64,000 nt of DNA. Source: Klenkia brasiliensis. Its GTDB lineage: Bacteria; Actinomycetota; Actinomycetes; Mycobacteriales; Geodermatophilaceae. Position 1 is the stretch's first letter. Each line of letters opens with the position of its first letter. Positions 25,799 through 34,532 of the stretch are shown here, one piece after another. The position numbers and the translations under genes are program-made. Below the pieces are notes generated by a model that searched no databases, was not told the origin of the DNA, and saw nothing but the letters and a program-made list of their open reading frames with translations. The stretch spans positions 1 to 64,000 of the forward strand of contig NZ_FNCF01000002.1 in NCBI RefSeq assembly GCF_900100695.1, written 5' to 3'.

Positions 25799-27191
25799 GG
25801 TCGGCCTCCTCGTCGGTGGTCTCGTCGGCCGGTGCGGGCACCAGCTCGCCGAGCCGGGCGCGGTCCACCCGGGCGCCCTCGACCGCGGTCACCTCGACCC
25901 ACACGCCCCCGGGGTGGCCCTCGGCCTCGTCGGCGTACTCCGGTGGCAGCACGCGCTCGGCCTCCACCCGGTCGCCCACCTCGGGGATGCGGCCCAGGTG
26001 GTGCAGCACCAGCCCGCCGACGGACTCGTAGTGCCGGTCGGCCGGCACGGTCAGCCCGGTGGCGGCGGCGACCTCGTCGGGGCGCAGCAGCCCCGACACC
26101 GACCAGGTGCCGTCGCCGAGGTCGACGACGTCCTCGGTGCCGGCGTCGTCGTCGTGCTCGTCGGAGAGGTCGCCGACGAGCTCCTCGACCAGGTCCTCGA
26201 CGGTGACGACGCCGTCGGTGCCGCCGTACTCGTCGACCACCACGGCCATCTGCAGGCTGCCGCGGCGCAGGTCGACCAGCAGGTCGTCGAGCTGCCGCGA
26301 GGTGGGCACGAAGAGGGCCTCGACCATGACGTCGGCGACCTGCACGGAGCCGCGCTCGGGCCGCGGGACGGCGAGGGCGTGTTTCACGTGGACCAGCCCG
26401 ACCACGTCGTCCACGCCGTCGGGGCCGGTGACCGGGAACCGGGAGTGGCCGGAGACGCGGGCGCTGGCCAGCACCACCGCCACCGGGTCGTCCCCGCGCA
26501 CCGTCGTCATCCGGACCCGGCGGGTGGCCACGTCGTTGGCACGCAGCTCGCCGAAGGCCAGCCCGCGCTCCAGCAGGGCCGCCGTGCCGGCCTCGAGCGT
26601 CCCGGTGGACCCCGACCGGCGGACCAGCGAGGTCAGCTCCTCGGGCGACCGGGCCGAGGCCAGCTCCTCCTGCGGCTCGACGGAGAAGACCCGGCGCAGG
26701 ATGGCGTTGGCCCAGCCGTTGAGCAGCCGGATTACCAGCGCGGTGCCCTTGGTGAACCCGCGCTGGAAGCCCGAGACGGTGCGGGCCACCTCGTAGGGCT
26801 TGGCGATGGCCAGGTTCTTGGGCACCAGCTCGCCGAACACCATGGTCAGCGCGGTGGCGAGCACCAGCGCGAGGGTGATCGACACCGACCGGGCGGCACC
26901 GCCCGAGAGCCCGACGGACTGCAGCGGGCCGGCCAGCAGCGCCGCGATCGAGGGCTCGGCGACGAAGCCGATGGCCAGGTTGGTCACCGTGATGCCCAGC
27001 TGGGCACCGGAGAGCTGGGTGGACAGCGTACGCATGGCGGCGAGCACGCCGTCGGCGCCGCGCTCGCCGTCGGCGGCGCGGCGCTCGACCGAGGCGCGGT
27101 CGACGGTGACCAGCGAGAACTCGAACGCGACGAAGCCGGCGCACGCGGCGACCAGGAGCAGGCCGACCGCGACGAGCAACCACTCGGTCAT
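25791..27191 (-). CDS. CNNM (DUF21)/CBS/CorC-HlyC protein
   Basis: A 466-residue protein with the same DUF21 membrane domain (AFEFSLVTVDRASVERRA, GELVPKNLAIAKP), two CBS domains (about residues 210-340, including VVVDEYGGTDGVVTVEDLVEELVGDLSDEHDD), and an added C-terminal CorC-HlyC transporter-associated domain (roughly residues 375-450). It probably works with the downstream paralogue as a heteromeric Mg2+/metal efflux or sensing unit. The ATG at 27189-27191 is the clear start; extension to 27359 would run into moaD. It lies 68 bp downstream of moaD on the same strand, so the run moaA-moaD-CNNM-CNNM may be one operon. Confidence 0.89.
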   Translation of the reverse strand: MTEWLLVAVGLLLVAACAGFVAFEFSLVTVDRASVERRAADGERGADGVLAAMRTLSTQLSGAQLGITVTNLAIGFVAEPSIAALLAGPLQSVGLSGGAARSVSITLALVLATALTMVFGELVPKNLAIAKPYEVARTVSGFQRGFTKGTALVIRLLNGWANAILRRVFSVEPQEELASARSPEELTSLVRRSGSTGTLEAGTAALLERGLAFGELRANDVATRRVRMTTVRGDDPVAVVLASARVSGHSRFPVTGPDGVDDVVGLVHVKHALAVPRPERGSVQVADVMVEALFVPTSRQLDDLLVDLRRGSLQMAVVVDEYGGTDGVVTVEDLVEELVGDLSDEHDDDAGTEDVVDLGDGTWSVSGLLRPDEVAAATGLTVPADRHYESVGGLVLHHLGRIPEVGDRVEAERVLPPEYADEAEGHPGGVWVEVTAVEGARVDRARLGELVPAPADETTDEEADRG

Positions 27192-27259
27192 GCGGGCACC
27201 CGCCGGTGGGGGTCGGCGGGTCGGGGACTGTGAGGCAGCGAGCTCACGAGCGGGGTGGA

Positions 27260-27514
27260 TCAGCCTCCGGCGAAGGGGGGCAGCACGTCGACGACCGCCC
27301 CGGGGTGGAGTGCCACCGCGCGGTCCCGGGTCGACGTCCCGTCGACCAGGAAGGAGCACGCGGTCAGCACGCGCTCCAGTTTCGCACCGTGGTCGTCCAC
27401 GATCTGCCCCACCAGCTCCTCCAGCGTGGTGGCGTCGCGCACCTCCGTGTCGGTGCCCACCGCGGCGCGGGCCCCGGCGAAGTACCGGACGGTGACCGAC
27501 CCCGTGCCCGGCAC
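27260..27514 (-). CDS. moaD: MoaD/ThiS-family molybdopterin synthase sulfur carrier
   Basis: An 84-residue ubiquitin-like protein ending in the obligatory Gly-Gly (VVDVLPPFAGG), which is thiocarboxylated to feed sulfur to MoaE. VTVRYFAGARAAVG opens the beta-grasp fold. The start is GTG at 27512-27514, 2 bp after the moaA stop, so it is translated together with moaA. ThiS is the alternative, but the moaA neighbour makes MoaD the better call. The activating enzyme (MoeB-like) is not in the window. Confidence 0.88.
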   Translation of the reverse strand: MPGTGSVTVRYFAGARAAVGTDTEVRDATTLEELVGQIVDDHGAKLERVLTACSFLVDGTSTRDRAVALHPGAVVDVLPPFAGG

Positions 27515-27516
27515 CG

Positions 27517-28569
27517 TCAGCCCCCGATGGCCGACATGGGCCGGCTGGGCTGCAGGAACGAGGGGTCGTCGATGCCGTGGCCGGGCAGCTTGGTGAGGGT
27601 GGCGATCCGCCAGCGGTCGGCCAGCTCGGCGTCGGTGGCGCCCTCGCGCATCGCGGTGCGCAGGTCGGACTCGTCGCGGGCGAACAGGCAGTTGCGGATC
27701 TGCCCGTCGGCGGTGAGCCGGGTGCGGTCGCAGGCGCCGCAGAAGCTGCGGGTGACCGAGGCGATGACGCCGACGGTGAGGTCGGTGCCGTCGACCAGCC
27801 AGCGCTCGGCCGGGGCCGCGCCGCGCTCCTCGACGTCGGGGACGAGGGTGTGCGCGGCGGTGAGCCGGGCCAGGATGTCCTCGGCGGTGACCATCTCGCC
27901 GCGGGTCCAGGCGTGGTGGGCGTCCAACGGCATCTGCTCGATGAACCGCAGCTCGTAGCCGTGCTCGAGGCAGTACTCCAGCAGCGGGACGGCGTCGTCC
28001 TCGTTGATGCCGCGCAGCAGCACGGCGTTGACCTTCACCGGCGTGAGCCCGGCGTCCTTGGCCGCCTTCAGCCCGGCCAGCACGTCGGGCAGCCGGTCGC
28101 GGTGCGTGAGCTGCTCGAACCGCTCCCGGTCCAGGGTGTCCAGGCTGACGTTGAGCCGGTCCAGGCCGGCGTCGGCCAGCGCCGGCGCCATCCGGGACAG
28201 CCCGATGGCGTTGGTGGTCAGGCTGACCTCGGGGCGGGGGGCGAGGGCGGTGGTGGCCGCGACGATGCCGGTCAGGCCGGGGCGCAGCAGCGGCTCACCG
28301 CCGGTGAACCGGACCTCCCGGATGCCCAGCTGCTCGACGCCGATGCGGACCAGCCGCACGACCTCCTCGTCGGTGAGCTGCTCGACCTTGGGCAGCCACT
28401 GCAGGCCCTCGGGCGGCATGCAGTAGGTGCAGCGCAGGTTGCAGCGGTCGGTCAGCGACACCCGCAGGTCGGTGGCGGTGCGGCCGTGCCGGTCGACCAG
28501 TCCGCCGGTGCCCGGGGCCGGCGCGGGCGCCCGCACGACGGGGTCGGGGAGCGGGCTGTGCGTCGTCAC
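27517..28569 (-). CDS. moaA: GTP 3',8-cyclase (radical SAM)
   Basis: A 350-residue radical-SAM enzyme that turns GTP into the cyclic precursor used to make cPMP, the first step of molybdopterin synthesis. The N-terminal [4Fe-4S] cysteines are C43, C47 and C50 (DRCNLRCTYC). The second cluster uses cysteines in SFCGACDRTRLTADGQIRNCLF. The chain ends Gly-Gly (MSAIGG), which is required in MoaA. The GTG at 28567-28569 begins VTTHSPLPDP; the frame is open to 28671 but with no better start. moaC is not in the window. Confidence 0.95.
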   Translation of the reverse strand: MTTHSPLPDPVVRAPAPAPGTGGLVDRHGRTATDLRVSLTDRCNLRCTYCMPPEGLQWLPKVEQLTDEEVVRLVRIGVEQLGIREVRFTGGEPLLRPGLTGIVAATTALAPRPEVSLTTNAIGLSRMAPALADAGLDRLNVSLDTLDRERFEQLTHRDRLPDVLAGLKAAKDAGLTPVKVNAVLLRGINEDDAVPLLEYCLEHGYELRFIEQMPLDAHHAWTRGEMVTAEDILARLTAAHTLVPDVEERGAAPAERWLVDGTDLTVGVIASVTRSFCGACDRTRLTADGQIRNCLFARDESDLRTAMREGATDAELADRWRIATLTKLPGHGIDDPSFLQPSRPMSAIGG

Positions 28570-28693
28570 CCGCCCGACTGTAGAGCGGCCGGTCGCGTCG
28601 TCCGGCGGCACCGTGCGCCCGGTCACACCTGCTACCGCACGTGCGGTTCGGGTGAGCCCGAGGACCCGCACCAGCGGGTTGCACGGCGTTGCG

Positions 28694-29218
28694 TCAGTGC
28701 GTGAGCGTCAGCTTGACGACGACGACGAGCAGCGCCACCGCGGCGGCGACCGCCCCCACGGCGACCGCGCGGCCGAAGGGCACGTCGGCCTGCAGGCGCC
28801 GGTAGACGACGCCGATGCCGGCCACCCGGACCAGCCCGACCGCCGCGGCCAGCGACTGGGCCCACGCCTCGGAGAGCACCCCGGCCGAGCCCGCCCACAG
28901 CAGCGCGGCCGGCAGGGCGCCGGAGCTGAGGATGGGGGTCGCGTCGCGCACGGCCTCCCGCAGCTGCCGGCCCCGCCCGCCGGTGACCAGCGACCCCACC
29001 GAGTGGGCCAGGACGTGGGCGAGGAAGGTCGAGAGCACGGTGCCGACGACGACCAGCGCGCCGGCGCCGGACGCCACCGCCTCCGGGTAGACCCCGACGA
29101 CGGCGGCCAGCACCAGCACGGTGCCGTAGACGTAGGCCGACACCCGGCTCTCGGCCCGGTGCGGGTCGACGTCGAGGCGCCGGCGGGTGAGCGGCAGCAC
29201 CACACGAGGCCTCGGCAC
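28694..29218 (-). CDS. hypothetical integral membrane protein
   Basis: A protein of about 174 residues, with five hydrophobic segments and a basic N-terminus (PRPRVVLPLTRRRLDVD). I do not recognise a family; segments such as TFLAHVLAHSVGSLV and VGAVAAAVALLVVVVKLTLTH are generic. The start is uncertain: GTG at 29216-29218, ATG at 29249-29251 and GTG at 29261-29263 are all in frame, and none has a good ribosome site. It diverges from the MFS gene, with which it shares a short promoter region. Confidence 0.65.
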   Translation of the reverse strand: MPRPRVVLPLTRRRLDVDPHRAESRVSAYVYGTVLVLAAVVGVYPEAVASGAGALVVVGTVLSTFLAHVLAHSVGSLVTGGRGRQLREAVRDATPILSSGALPAALLWAGSAGVLSEAWAQSLAAAVGLVRVAGIGVVYRRLQADVPFGRAVAVGAVAAAVALLVVVVKLTLTH

Positions 29219-29322
29219 GGCGCCATTCTGCGTGGACGGGGTCGTTAGCATCGGCAACGCCACCCGGGAACACGGCAGGCCCCCCTGTCTCCGCCTGTGG
29301 CCAGGAAGTCGAGATCGATCCC

Positions 29323-30567
29323 GTGCGCAACCCCTTCGCCCCGTACGGCCGCATCTTCGCGGTCCCGGGTGCCCGTTCCTTCTCCTTCGCCGGCTGGCTC
29401 GCCCGCGTCCCGATGTCCAGCATGGGGCTGGGCTCGGTGCTCATGGTGGCCGGCGAGTCCGGCAGCTACGGCCTGGCCGGCGCCGTCTCCGGGACCCTCG
29501 CGCTGGCCTTCGCCGTCGGCAGCCCGCAGTGGGCGCGCGGCATGGACCGGCTCGGCCAGGGCCGGGTGCTCGCGGTGTCGGCCGCGGTCTACCTCGTCGT
29601 GGGGCTGACCTTCGTCGGCGTCGTCGTGGGCGGTGCGCCGCTGTGGTCGTGGTTCGTGCTCGCCGCGCTGACCGGGGCGTCCGGCGCGAACGTGGGCGCC
29701 GCCGTCCGGGCGCGGTGGGCGCACGCGCTGCCCGGTGCCGACGCGCGGCAGACGGCGTTCGCGTTCGAGTCGGTGGTCGACGAGGTGGTCTTTGTCGTCG
29801 GCCCGCCGACCATCACCTTCCTGGCCGCGCTCATCGCGCCGCCGGCCGGGTTCGTCGTCGGGTTGCTGGTCGGCATCGCCGGCACGGTCTGGTTGTCCCG
29901 GCAGACGGCCACCCAGCCGCCGGTGCACCGCGCGGCGCCGGGGTCGGGGCGGTCGGCCACCTCGGTGCTCAGCCCGGCGCTGCTCGTCGTCGCGGTCGCC
30001 TACCTGGCGGTGGGCACCGTGTTCGGCGCGATGGACGTCGTCGTCGTCGCCTTCGCGCAGGAGCAGGGCCAGCCGGTGATGGCCGGCGTCGCGCTGGCCG
30101 CCTACGCCGCGGGCAGCCTGGTGGCGGGCCTGGTCTACGGCATCCTCACCCTGCCCGGGTCGCTGCTGGCCCGGTTCGTCGGCTGCGGGCTGCTGTTCGC
30201 CCTGGCCACCCAGACCCTGTTCCTCGTCGGGTCGGTGCCGGTGCTGGTGGTCGCGGTCTTCCTGGCCGGGCTGACCATCGCGCCGGTGCTGGTGTCGGGC
30301 ATGTCGCTGGTGGAGTCGCGGGTGTCGCGCTCCGCGCTCAACGAGGGCCTGACCTGGACGTCGACCGGCCTCACCCTGGGCGTGACGGCGGGTGCCGCGG
30401 TCGCCGGCGCCGCGGTCGACGCCTGGGGCGGGCAGCAGGCGTTCCTGGTGCCCGCGGTCGGCGCCGCGGCGGCCGGCCTGCTCGCCCTGCTCGGCGGTCT
30501 GCTGGTCCGCCGCCCCGCACCCGCGGCCGAGCCCGCCGGCCTGGACGAGGTCTCCCGCACCCCCTGA
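29323..30567 (+). CDS. MFS transporter
   Basis: A 414-residue protein with 12 hydrophobic segments in two six-helix halves separated by a polar loop (about residues 205-220). The first half has RAGMDRLGQGRVLA-like charged loop RGMDRLGQGRVLAV after helix 2, in the position of the MFS signature. The second half has SLVESRVSRSALNEGLTW before the last pair of helices, a common feature of actinobacterial exporters of the YfcJ/ProP-unrelated type. The substrate is unknown. The GTG at 29323 is the start. An acetyltransferase gene follows 32 bp later on the same strand. Confidence 0.86.
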   Translation: MRNPFAPYGRIFAVPGARSFSFAGWLARVPMSSMGLGSVLMVAGESGSYGLAGAVSGTLALAFAVGSPQWARGMDRLGQGRVLAVSAAVYLVVGLTFVGVVVGGAPLWSWFVLAALTGASGANVGAAVRARWAHALPGADARQTAFAFESVVDEVVFVVGPPTITFLAALIAPPAGFVVGLLVGIAGTVWLSRQTATQPPVHRAAPGSGRSATSVLSPALLVVAVAYLAVGTVFGAMDVVVVAFAQEQGQPVMAGVALAAYAAGSLVAGLVYGILTLPGSLLARFVGCGLLFALATQTLFLVGSVPVLVVAVFLAGLTIAPVLVSGMSLVESRVSRSALNEGLTWTSTGLTLGVTAGAAVAGAAVDAWGGQQAFLVPAVGAAAAGLLALLGGLLVRRPAPAAEPAGLDEVSRTP

Positions 30568-30599
30568 GGCACCCCGGCGCCGTCTGGTTGGGTCGGGGA

Positions 30600-31790
30600 G
30601 TGCCGACCACGATCCGCGCGATGACCGCCGACGACCTGGCCGAGTCTTGGACGCTGGGCCGGTGGGCCTTCGGCGGCCCGGCCGAGGCGCCGCCGCAGGC
30701 GCTGCGGGCGCTCCCCGAGACGCACCGCTGGGGCGCCTACGACACGGCGACCGGCCGGCTGCTGGGCAAGGTCACCGACCACGAGGAGCACTCCTGGTGG
30801 GGCGGCCGCGAACTCGCGTCGGCGCACGTCAGCGGGGTCGCGGTGTCCCCGGAGGTGCGCGGCGGCGGGCTGGCCCGCCAGCTGCTCACCGCGGCGCTGG
30901 CCGCGGCCCGCGAGCGGGGTGCGGCGGTCAGCGCGCTGTACCCGACCGTGTCGGCGGCCTACCGGTCGCTGGGCTGGGAGGTCACCGGCGTGCTGGGGTC
31001 CGCGGTGCTGGACACCGCGGCGCTCCCGACCGCCCGCGAGCCCGGTGTCGTGCTCCGCACGGGGACGCCGGCCGACCGCGGTGCCCTGGTCGACCTCTAC
31101 GAGCAGGTGGTGCGGGGGTACGACGGGCCGCTGACCCGCCGCGGCGGCCGCTGGGAGGTCCCGCCCCGCGAGGAGCAGCCCCTCGGCGACGGGGTGGACC
31201 TGCTGACCCTGGCCGAGGAGGACGGCGTCGTCACCGGTGCGCTGGCCTACGAGCGGGGCCGCGGCTACGGGCCCGAGGCGTCCCTCGACGTCAGCGACCT
31301 GCTGGCCACCACCCCGGCGGCGGCCCGCGCGCTGGTCGACGTCCTGGCCGGGTGGCGGACCGTCACGCGCACCGTCGACGTCCCCCTGCTGGCCGGCGAC
31401 GCGGTGTCGGCGGTGCTGCCGCTGGAGCGGGCGACCGCCCGCGGCACCAAGGTCTTCATGCACCGGGTGGTCGACCTGCCCGCCGCGGTCGCCGGCCGCG
31501 GCTGGCCCGCGCACGTGCGGGGCACGGTCGACGTCCGGGTGGTCGACGACGTGGCCCCGTGGAACAGCGGCGCCTGGCGGCTGGAGCTGGCCGGCGGCGA
31601 GGGCCGGGCCACCCGCGGCGACGGCGACCCCGACCTGGTGCTCGGCCCCCGCGGGCTGGCCCTGCTGTGGACCGCCGCGGCCGGCGGCCGGGCCGTCGCC
31701 GACGCCGGTCTGGTCACCGGGCCCGGCGACCCCGCCGCGCTGGACCTGCTGGCCTGCGGCCGCCCCCCGCAGCTGCTCGACTACTTCTGA
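30600..31790 (+). CDS. Eis-like GNAT N-acetyltransferase
   Basis: A 396-residue protein with the three-part layout of Eis (about 400 residues). It has an N-terminal GNAT domain with the acetyl-CoA loop VSPEVRGGGLARQLL, a second degenerate GNAT domain, and a C-terminal SCP2-like domain. It ends in phenylalanine (LLDYF), whose free carboxylate is the catalytic base in Eis. The tyrosine acid in SALYPTVSAAYRSLGWE is also in place. Eis enzymes acetylate several amines of aminoglycosides and other polyamines; the natural substrate is unknown. GTG 30600 is the start. Confidence 0.86.
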   Translation: MPTTIRAMTADDLAESWTLGRWAFGGPAEAPPQALRALPETHRWGAYDTATGRLLGKVTDHEEHSWWGGRELASAHVSGVAVSPEVRGGGLARQLLTAALAAARERGAAVSALYPTVSAAYRSLGWEVTGVLGSAVLDTAALPTAREPGVVLRTGTPADRGALVDLYEQVVRGYDGPLTRRGGRWEVPPREEQPLGDGVDLLTLAEEDGVVTGALAYERGRGYGPEASLDVSDLLATTPAAARALVDVLAGWRTVTRTVDVPLLAGDAVSAVLPLERATARGTKVFMHRVVDLPAAVAGRGWPAHVRGTVDVRVVDDVAPWNSGAWRLELAGGEGRATRGDGDPDLVLGPRGLALLWTAAAGGRAVADAGLVTGPGDPAALDLLACGRPPQLLDYF

Positions 31791-31824
31791 ACCTGTGACG
31801 TCCTGAACGGCGGGCATGACCGGC

Positions 31825-31845
31825 GGTGCACCAGGGAAGTGCACC
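31825..31845 (+). promoter_or_regulatory. hairpin presenting a possible ribosome site
   Basis: GGTGCAC (31825-31831) and GTGCACC (31839-31845) are perfect complements with the 7-nt loop CAGGGAA between them, ending 4 bp before the ATG of the aldo/keto reductase. The loop carries the only purine-rich (AGGGA) ribosome-binding candidate. It could be an operator or an RNA element that modulates initiation. Confidence 0.4.
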
Positions 31846-31849
31846 CGGC

Positions 31850-32686
31850 ATGACCGTCCCGAACATCACCTTGAACAACGGTGTCGAGATCCCCCAGCTG
31901 GGCTTCGGCACCTACCAGATCGAGCCCGAGAACACCCGTGAGGCCGTGCGGACGGCGCTCGAGGTCGGCTACCGGCACATCGACACCGCCGAGATGTACG
32001 GCAACGAGAGGGAGGTCGGCGAGGGCTTCCGCGACTCCGGGCTGGACCGCGACGAGGTCTTCATCACCTCGAAGCTGAACAACGGCTTCCACGCCCACGA
32101 CGACGCGCTCCGGGCCATCGACCAGACCCTGGCCGACCTGCAGGTCGAGCGGCTCGACCTGTTCCTGGTGCACTGGCCGCTGCCGGGCATCGACGTCGAC
32201 TTCGTCGAGACCTGGAAGGCGATGGAGCAGATCTACCGCGACGGCAAGGCCCGCGCGATCGGCGTCTCCAACTTCCAGAGCAACCACCTCAACCGGCTGC
32301 GCGACCAGACCGACGTCACCCCCGCGGTCAACCAGATCGAGGTGCACCCCTACCTGACCCAGGACGAGCTGCGCGCCTTCAACGCCGAGCGCGGCATCGC
32401 CACCGAGGCCTGGTCGCCGATCGCGCAGGGCAAGGTCCTCGACGACGCCGAGATCGTCCGGGTCGCCGAGCGGCACGGCAAGAGCCCGGCCCAGGTGACC
32501 CTGCGGTGGGCCATCCAGCGCGGCGACATCGTGTTCCCGAAGTCGGTCACCCGCAGCCGGGTCGAGGAGAACTTCGCGCTGTTCGACTTCGAGCTCACCG
32601 ACGAGGACATCACCGCGATCACCAGCCTGAACCGCGACGAGCGCACCGGCCCCGACCCGGACACCTTCAACTACATCCCGGGCTGA
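31850..32686 (+). CDS. aldo/keto reductase
   Basis: A 278-residue NADPH-dependent reductase with a TIM-barrel fold. The catalytic tetrad is visible: Asp and Tyr in HIDTAEMYGNE, Lys in FITSKLNN, and His in FLVHWPLP. The NADPH-binding end has IVFPKSVTRSRVEENF. It is close to the 2,5-diketo-gluconate reductase group (DkgA/YtbE), but physiological substrates in this family are broad, mainly aldehydes and ketones. The ATG at 31850 is used because the protein begins MTVPNITLNNGVEIP; an in-frame ATG at 31826 would include the hairpin. It converges on the DUF3097 gene with a palindromic repeat between them. Confidence 0.92.
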   Translation: MTVPNITLNNGVEIPQLGFGTYQIEPENTREAVRTALEVGYRHIDTAEMYGNEREVGEGFRDSGLDRDEVFITSKLNNGFHAHDDALRAIDQTLADLQVERLDLFLVHWPLPGIDVDFVETWKAMEQIYRDGKARAIGVSNFQSNHLNRLRDQTDVTPAVNQIEVHPYLTQDELRAFNAERGIATEAWSPIAQGKVLDDAEIVRVAERHGKSPAQVTLRWAIQRGDIVFPKSVTRSRVEENFALFDFELTDEDITAITSLNRDERTGPDPDTFNYIPG

Positions 32687-32702
32687 CCCGCCCGCCCCTG
32701 GT

Positions 32703-32774
32703 CCAGCGTTGATCAGGGGAGCTGATCGAAGTCCGTCCTCCTCCGCCAGATCTGGTGCAGGAGGACGGACTTCG
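32703..32774. repeat. palindromic repeat, copy 1 (right outer arm missing)
   Basis: CCAGCGTTGATCAGG (32703-32717) is identical to the left arm of the element at 46565. Inside, CGAAGTCCGTCCTCCT (32727-32742) pairs perfectly with AGGAGGACGGACTTCG (32759-32774), around CCAGATCTGG, itself a palindrome. The matching right outer arm is absent. It lies between the convergent aldo/keto reductase and DUF3097 genes, so it could end transcription from both sides or be a mobile palindrome. Confidence 0.8.
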
Positions 32775-32788
32775 GCGCAGGAAGATGC

Positions 32789-33598
32789 TCAGTCGGCCGT
32801 CACGAAGTCGATGAGCTCCTCGACGCGCCCGATGAGCTCGGGCTCCAGGTCGGTCCAGGTGCGCACGCGGGCCAGGATCCGCTGCGCCCAGACGTAGCCG
32901 GTGTCGTCCTCCCAGCCCAGCCGCCGGCACACGCCGGTCTTCCAGTCCTCGCCGCGCGGCACGGTCGGCCACGCCCGGATCCCCACGACGGAGGGCTTCA
33001 CCGCCTGCCAGATGTCGATGTAGGGGTGCCCGACCACCAGGGCGTGCGCGCCGGTGACCTGCGCGGCGATCCTCGACTCCTTCGAGCCGGTCACCAGGTG
33101 GTCGACCAGCACGCCCAGCCGGCGCCCGGACGCCGGCCGGAACTCGCGCACGATGCCCGGCAGGTCGTCCACGCCGTGCAGCGGCTCGACCACGACCCCC
33201 TCGATGCGCAGGTCGTGGCCCCAGACCTTCTCCACCAGCTCGGCGTCGTGCTTGCCCTCGACGTAGACCCGGCCCTGTCGGGCCACCCGGGCCCGGGCGC
33301 CGGCGACGTAGGTCGAGCCGGAGGCGCTGCGGGTGGGGGCGGCGGGCGCGGTGGCGCGCGGCCGGACCAGGGTGACCGGCCGGCCCTCGACCCAGAACCC
33401 CGGCCCGAGCGGGTAGCCCTTGACCCGGCCGAAGCGGTCCTCGAGGTGGACGACGTCCTTCTCGCAGCGCACCACCGCGCCGACGAACCCCGAGCTGGGG
33501 TCCTCGACGACCAGGTCCTTCTCCGCCTCGACCTGCACGGGCGGCTTCTTCACCGTGCGCGGGTGCACCAGGTCGTCGTACTGCGAGCGGGGAGGCAC
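32789..33598 (-). CDS. DUF3097 family protein
   Basis: A 269-residue soluble protein conserved in actinobacteria. It opens with SQYDDLVHPRTVKKPPVQVEAE and contains RVYVEGKHDAELVEKVWGHDLRIEGVVVEPLHG, which reads like a Toprim-type nucleotidyl/metal fold (EGKHDAEL with conserved acid), then LVDHLVTGSKESRIAA and VVGHPYIDIWQAVKP. A Toprim-like core is a resemblance only. The function is not known to me. The start is GTG at 33596-33598. It is monocistronic and its end faces the palindromic repeat. Confidence 0.88.
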   Translation of the reverse strand: MPPRSQYDDLVHPRTVKKPPVQVEAEKDLVVEDPSSGFVGAVVRCEKDVVHLEDRFGRVKGYPLGPGFWVEGRPVTLVRPRATAPAAPTRSASGSTYVAGARARVARQGRVYVEGKHDAELVEKVWGHDLRIEGVVVEPLHGVDDLPGIVREFRPASGRRLGVLVDHLVTGSKESRIAAQVTGAHALVVGHPYIDIWQAVKPSVVGIRAWPTVPRGEDWKTGVCRRLGWEDDTGYVWAQRILARVRTWTDLEPELIGRVEELIDFVTAD

Positions 33599-33674
33599 CC
33601 GGCCACGCTAGGCAGTCGCACCGGGCGGCTGCGGGCGCCACGCCGTAACCGGTCGTGACGGACCGGTCCACCGG

Positions 33675-34409
33675 TCAGAGGCGGCCGGCGTGCAGGTCGG
33701 CGACGCAGGCCGCCCACGGGCCGGCGGGGTCGCGGGGCCGGCGGGTGTGCCCGCGCAGCCCCGCCCGCGGCACCGGCCGCCCGCGCCGGCCGGGCGACCC
33801 CCGCCACCAGTCGGCCAGCAGCTGCGCCTGCTGCTCCAGCCCGTAGCCGGCCAGCGGGCGCACCGGCAGGTCGTAGGCGTAGGCGTCCCGCCCGGCGGAG
33901 TGCAGCACCTGGGTGAGCGCGGCGCGGGTGGTGAACGCCCGCGCGCCCAGGGCGTGCACCTGGCAGACGTGCACCAGCTCGTGCAGGAACGTGTGCGGGT
34001 CGGTCGACACCGGGTCGGCGAACAGGTCGGGGCCCAGGTTGACGGTGGTGCCGCCGTCCCACCGCGGCATGACGAACGGCCGGTCGCCGGCCCCGACGAC
34101 GTCGGTGACGACCACCCGTCCCCGGGGCGGGAGCGCGTCGCCGAGCAGCTCGGCGCGCGCCCACGCCTCCTCGTCGGCGGTGAGCAGGCGCTCGCGCGCG
34201 CCGGCCGAGGCCAGCGCGGACGCGGCCACCGCCAGCAGCGAGTTCTCCGGTCCAGCGCCCCACAGCAGCCCCCCGGCCACCCGGGCGCCGGGGGCCGGCG
34301 TCCCGGTGGCGACCACGGACCCGAGGACCAACCCGGCGCCGGCGACCAGCCCGGCCGGGTGCAGGGCGCTGCCGGCGACCCAGGCCAGGACGGCGGGCAG
34401 GCGGCTCAC
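33675..34409 (-). CDS. putative HEXXH metallopeptidase-like protein with N-terminal membrane segments
   Basis: A 244-residue protein with two or three N-terminal hydrophobic segments (to about residue 75) and then a soluble part. The soluble part contains TFLHELVHVCQ, an HEXXH zinc-binding motif, so a gluzincin-type peptidase is possible. It then ends in a basic tail. The third zinc ligand is not obvious. The GTG at 34407-34409 (VSRLPAVLAW) is the start; the frame is open far upstream under the DUF2382 gene but that part is a shadow. It diverges from the DUF2382 gene. I do not recognise a named family. Confidence 0.62.
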   Translation of the reverse strand: MSRLPAVLAWVAGSALHPAGLVAGAGLVLGSVVATGTPAPGARVAGGLLWGAGPENSLLAVAASALASAGARERLLTADEEAWARAELLGDALPPRGRVVVTDVVGAGDRPFVMPRWDGGTTVNLGPDLFADPVSTDPHTFLHELVHVCQVHALGARAFTTRAALTQVLHSAGRDAYAYDLPVRPLAGYGLEQQAQLLADWWRGSPGRRGRPVPRAGLRGHTRRPRDPAGPWAACVADLHAGRL

Positions 34410-34532
34410 CAGCGCAGCCTCGCACGACACGCCGGACCAGGTTTCGCCCGGAGCGGTTCCGAGAAAGCTTCCTGGGTCGGCGAGCAAGGTCCGGCTCCCG
34501 AACACCTCTCCCCAAGATCGAGGAGCAACTCC

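Noticed and set aside
34441-34478. Stress-sigma promoter before the DUF2382 gene (GGTTCC and GGGTCG)
   Set aside because: Spacing is 13 bp and neither box is a good match, so I did not list it.
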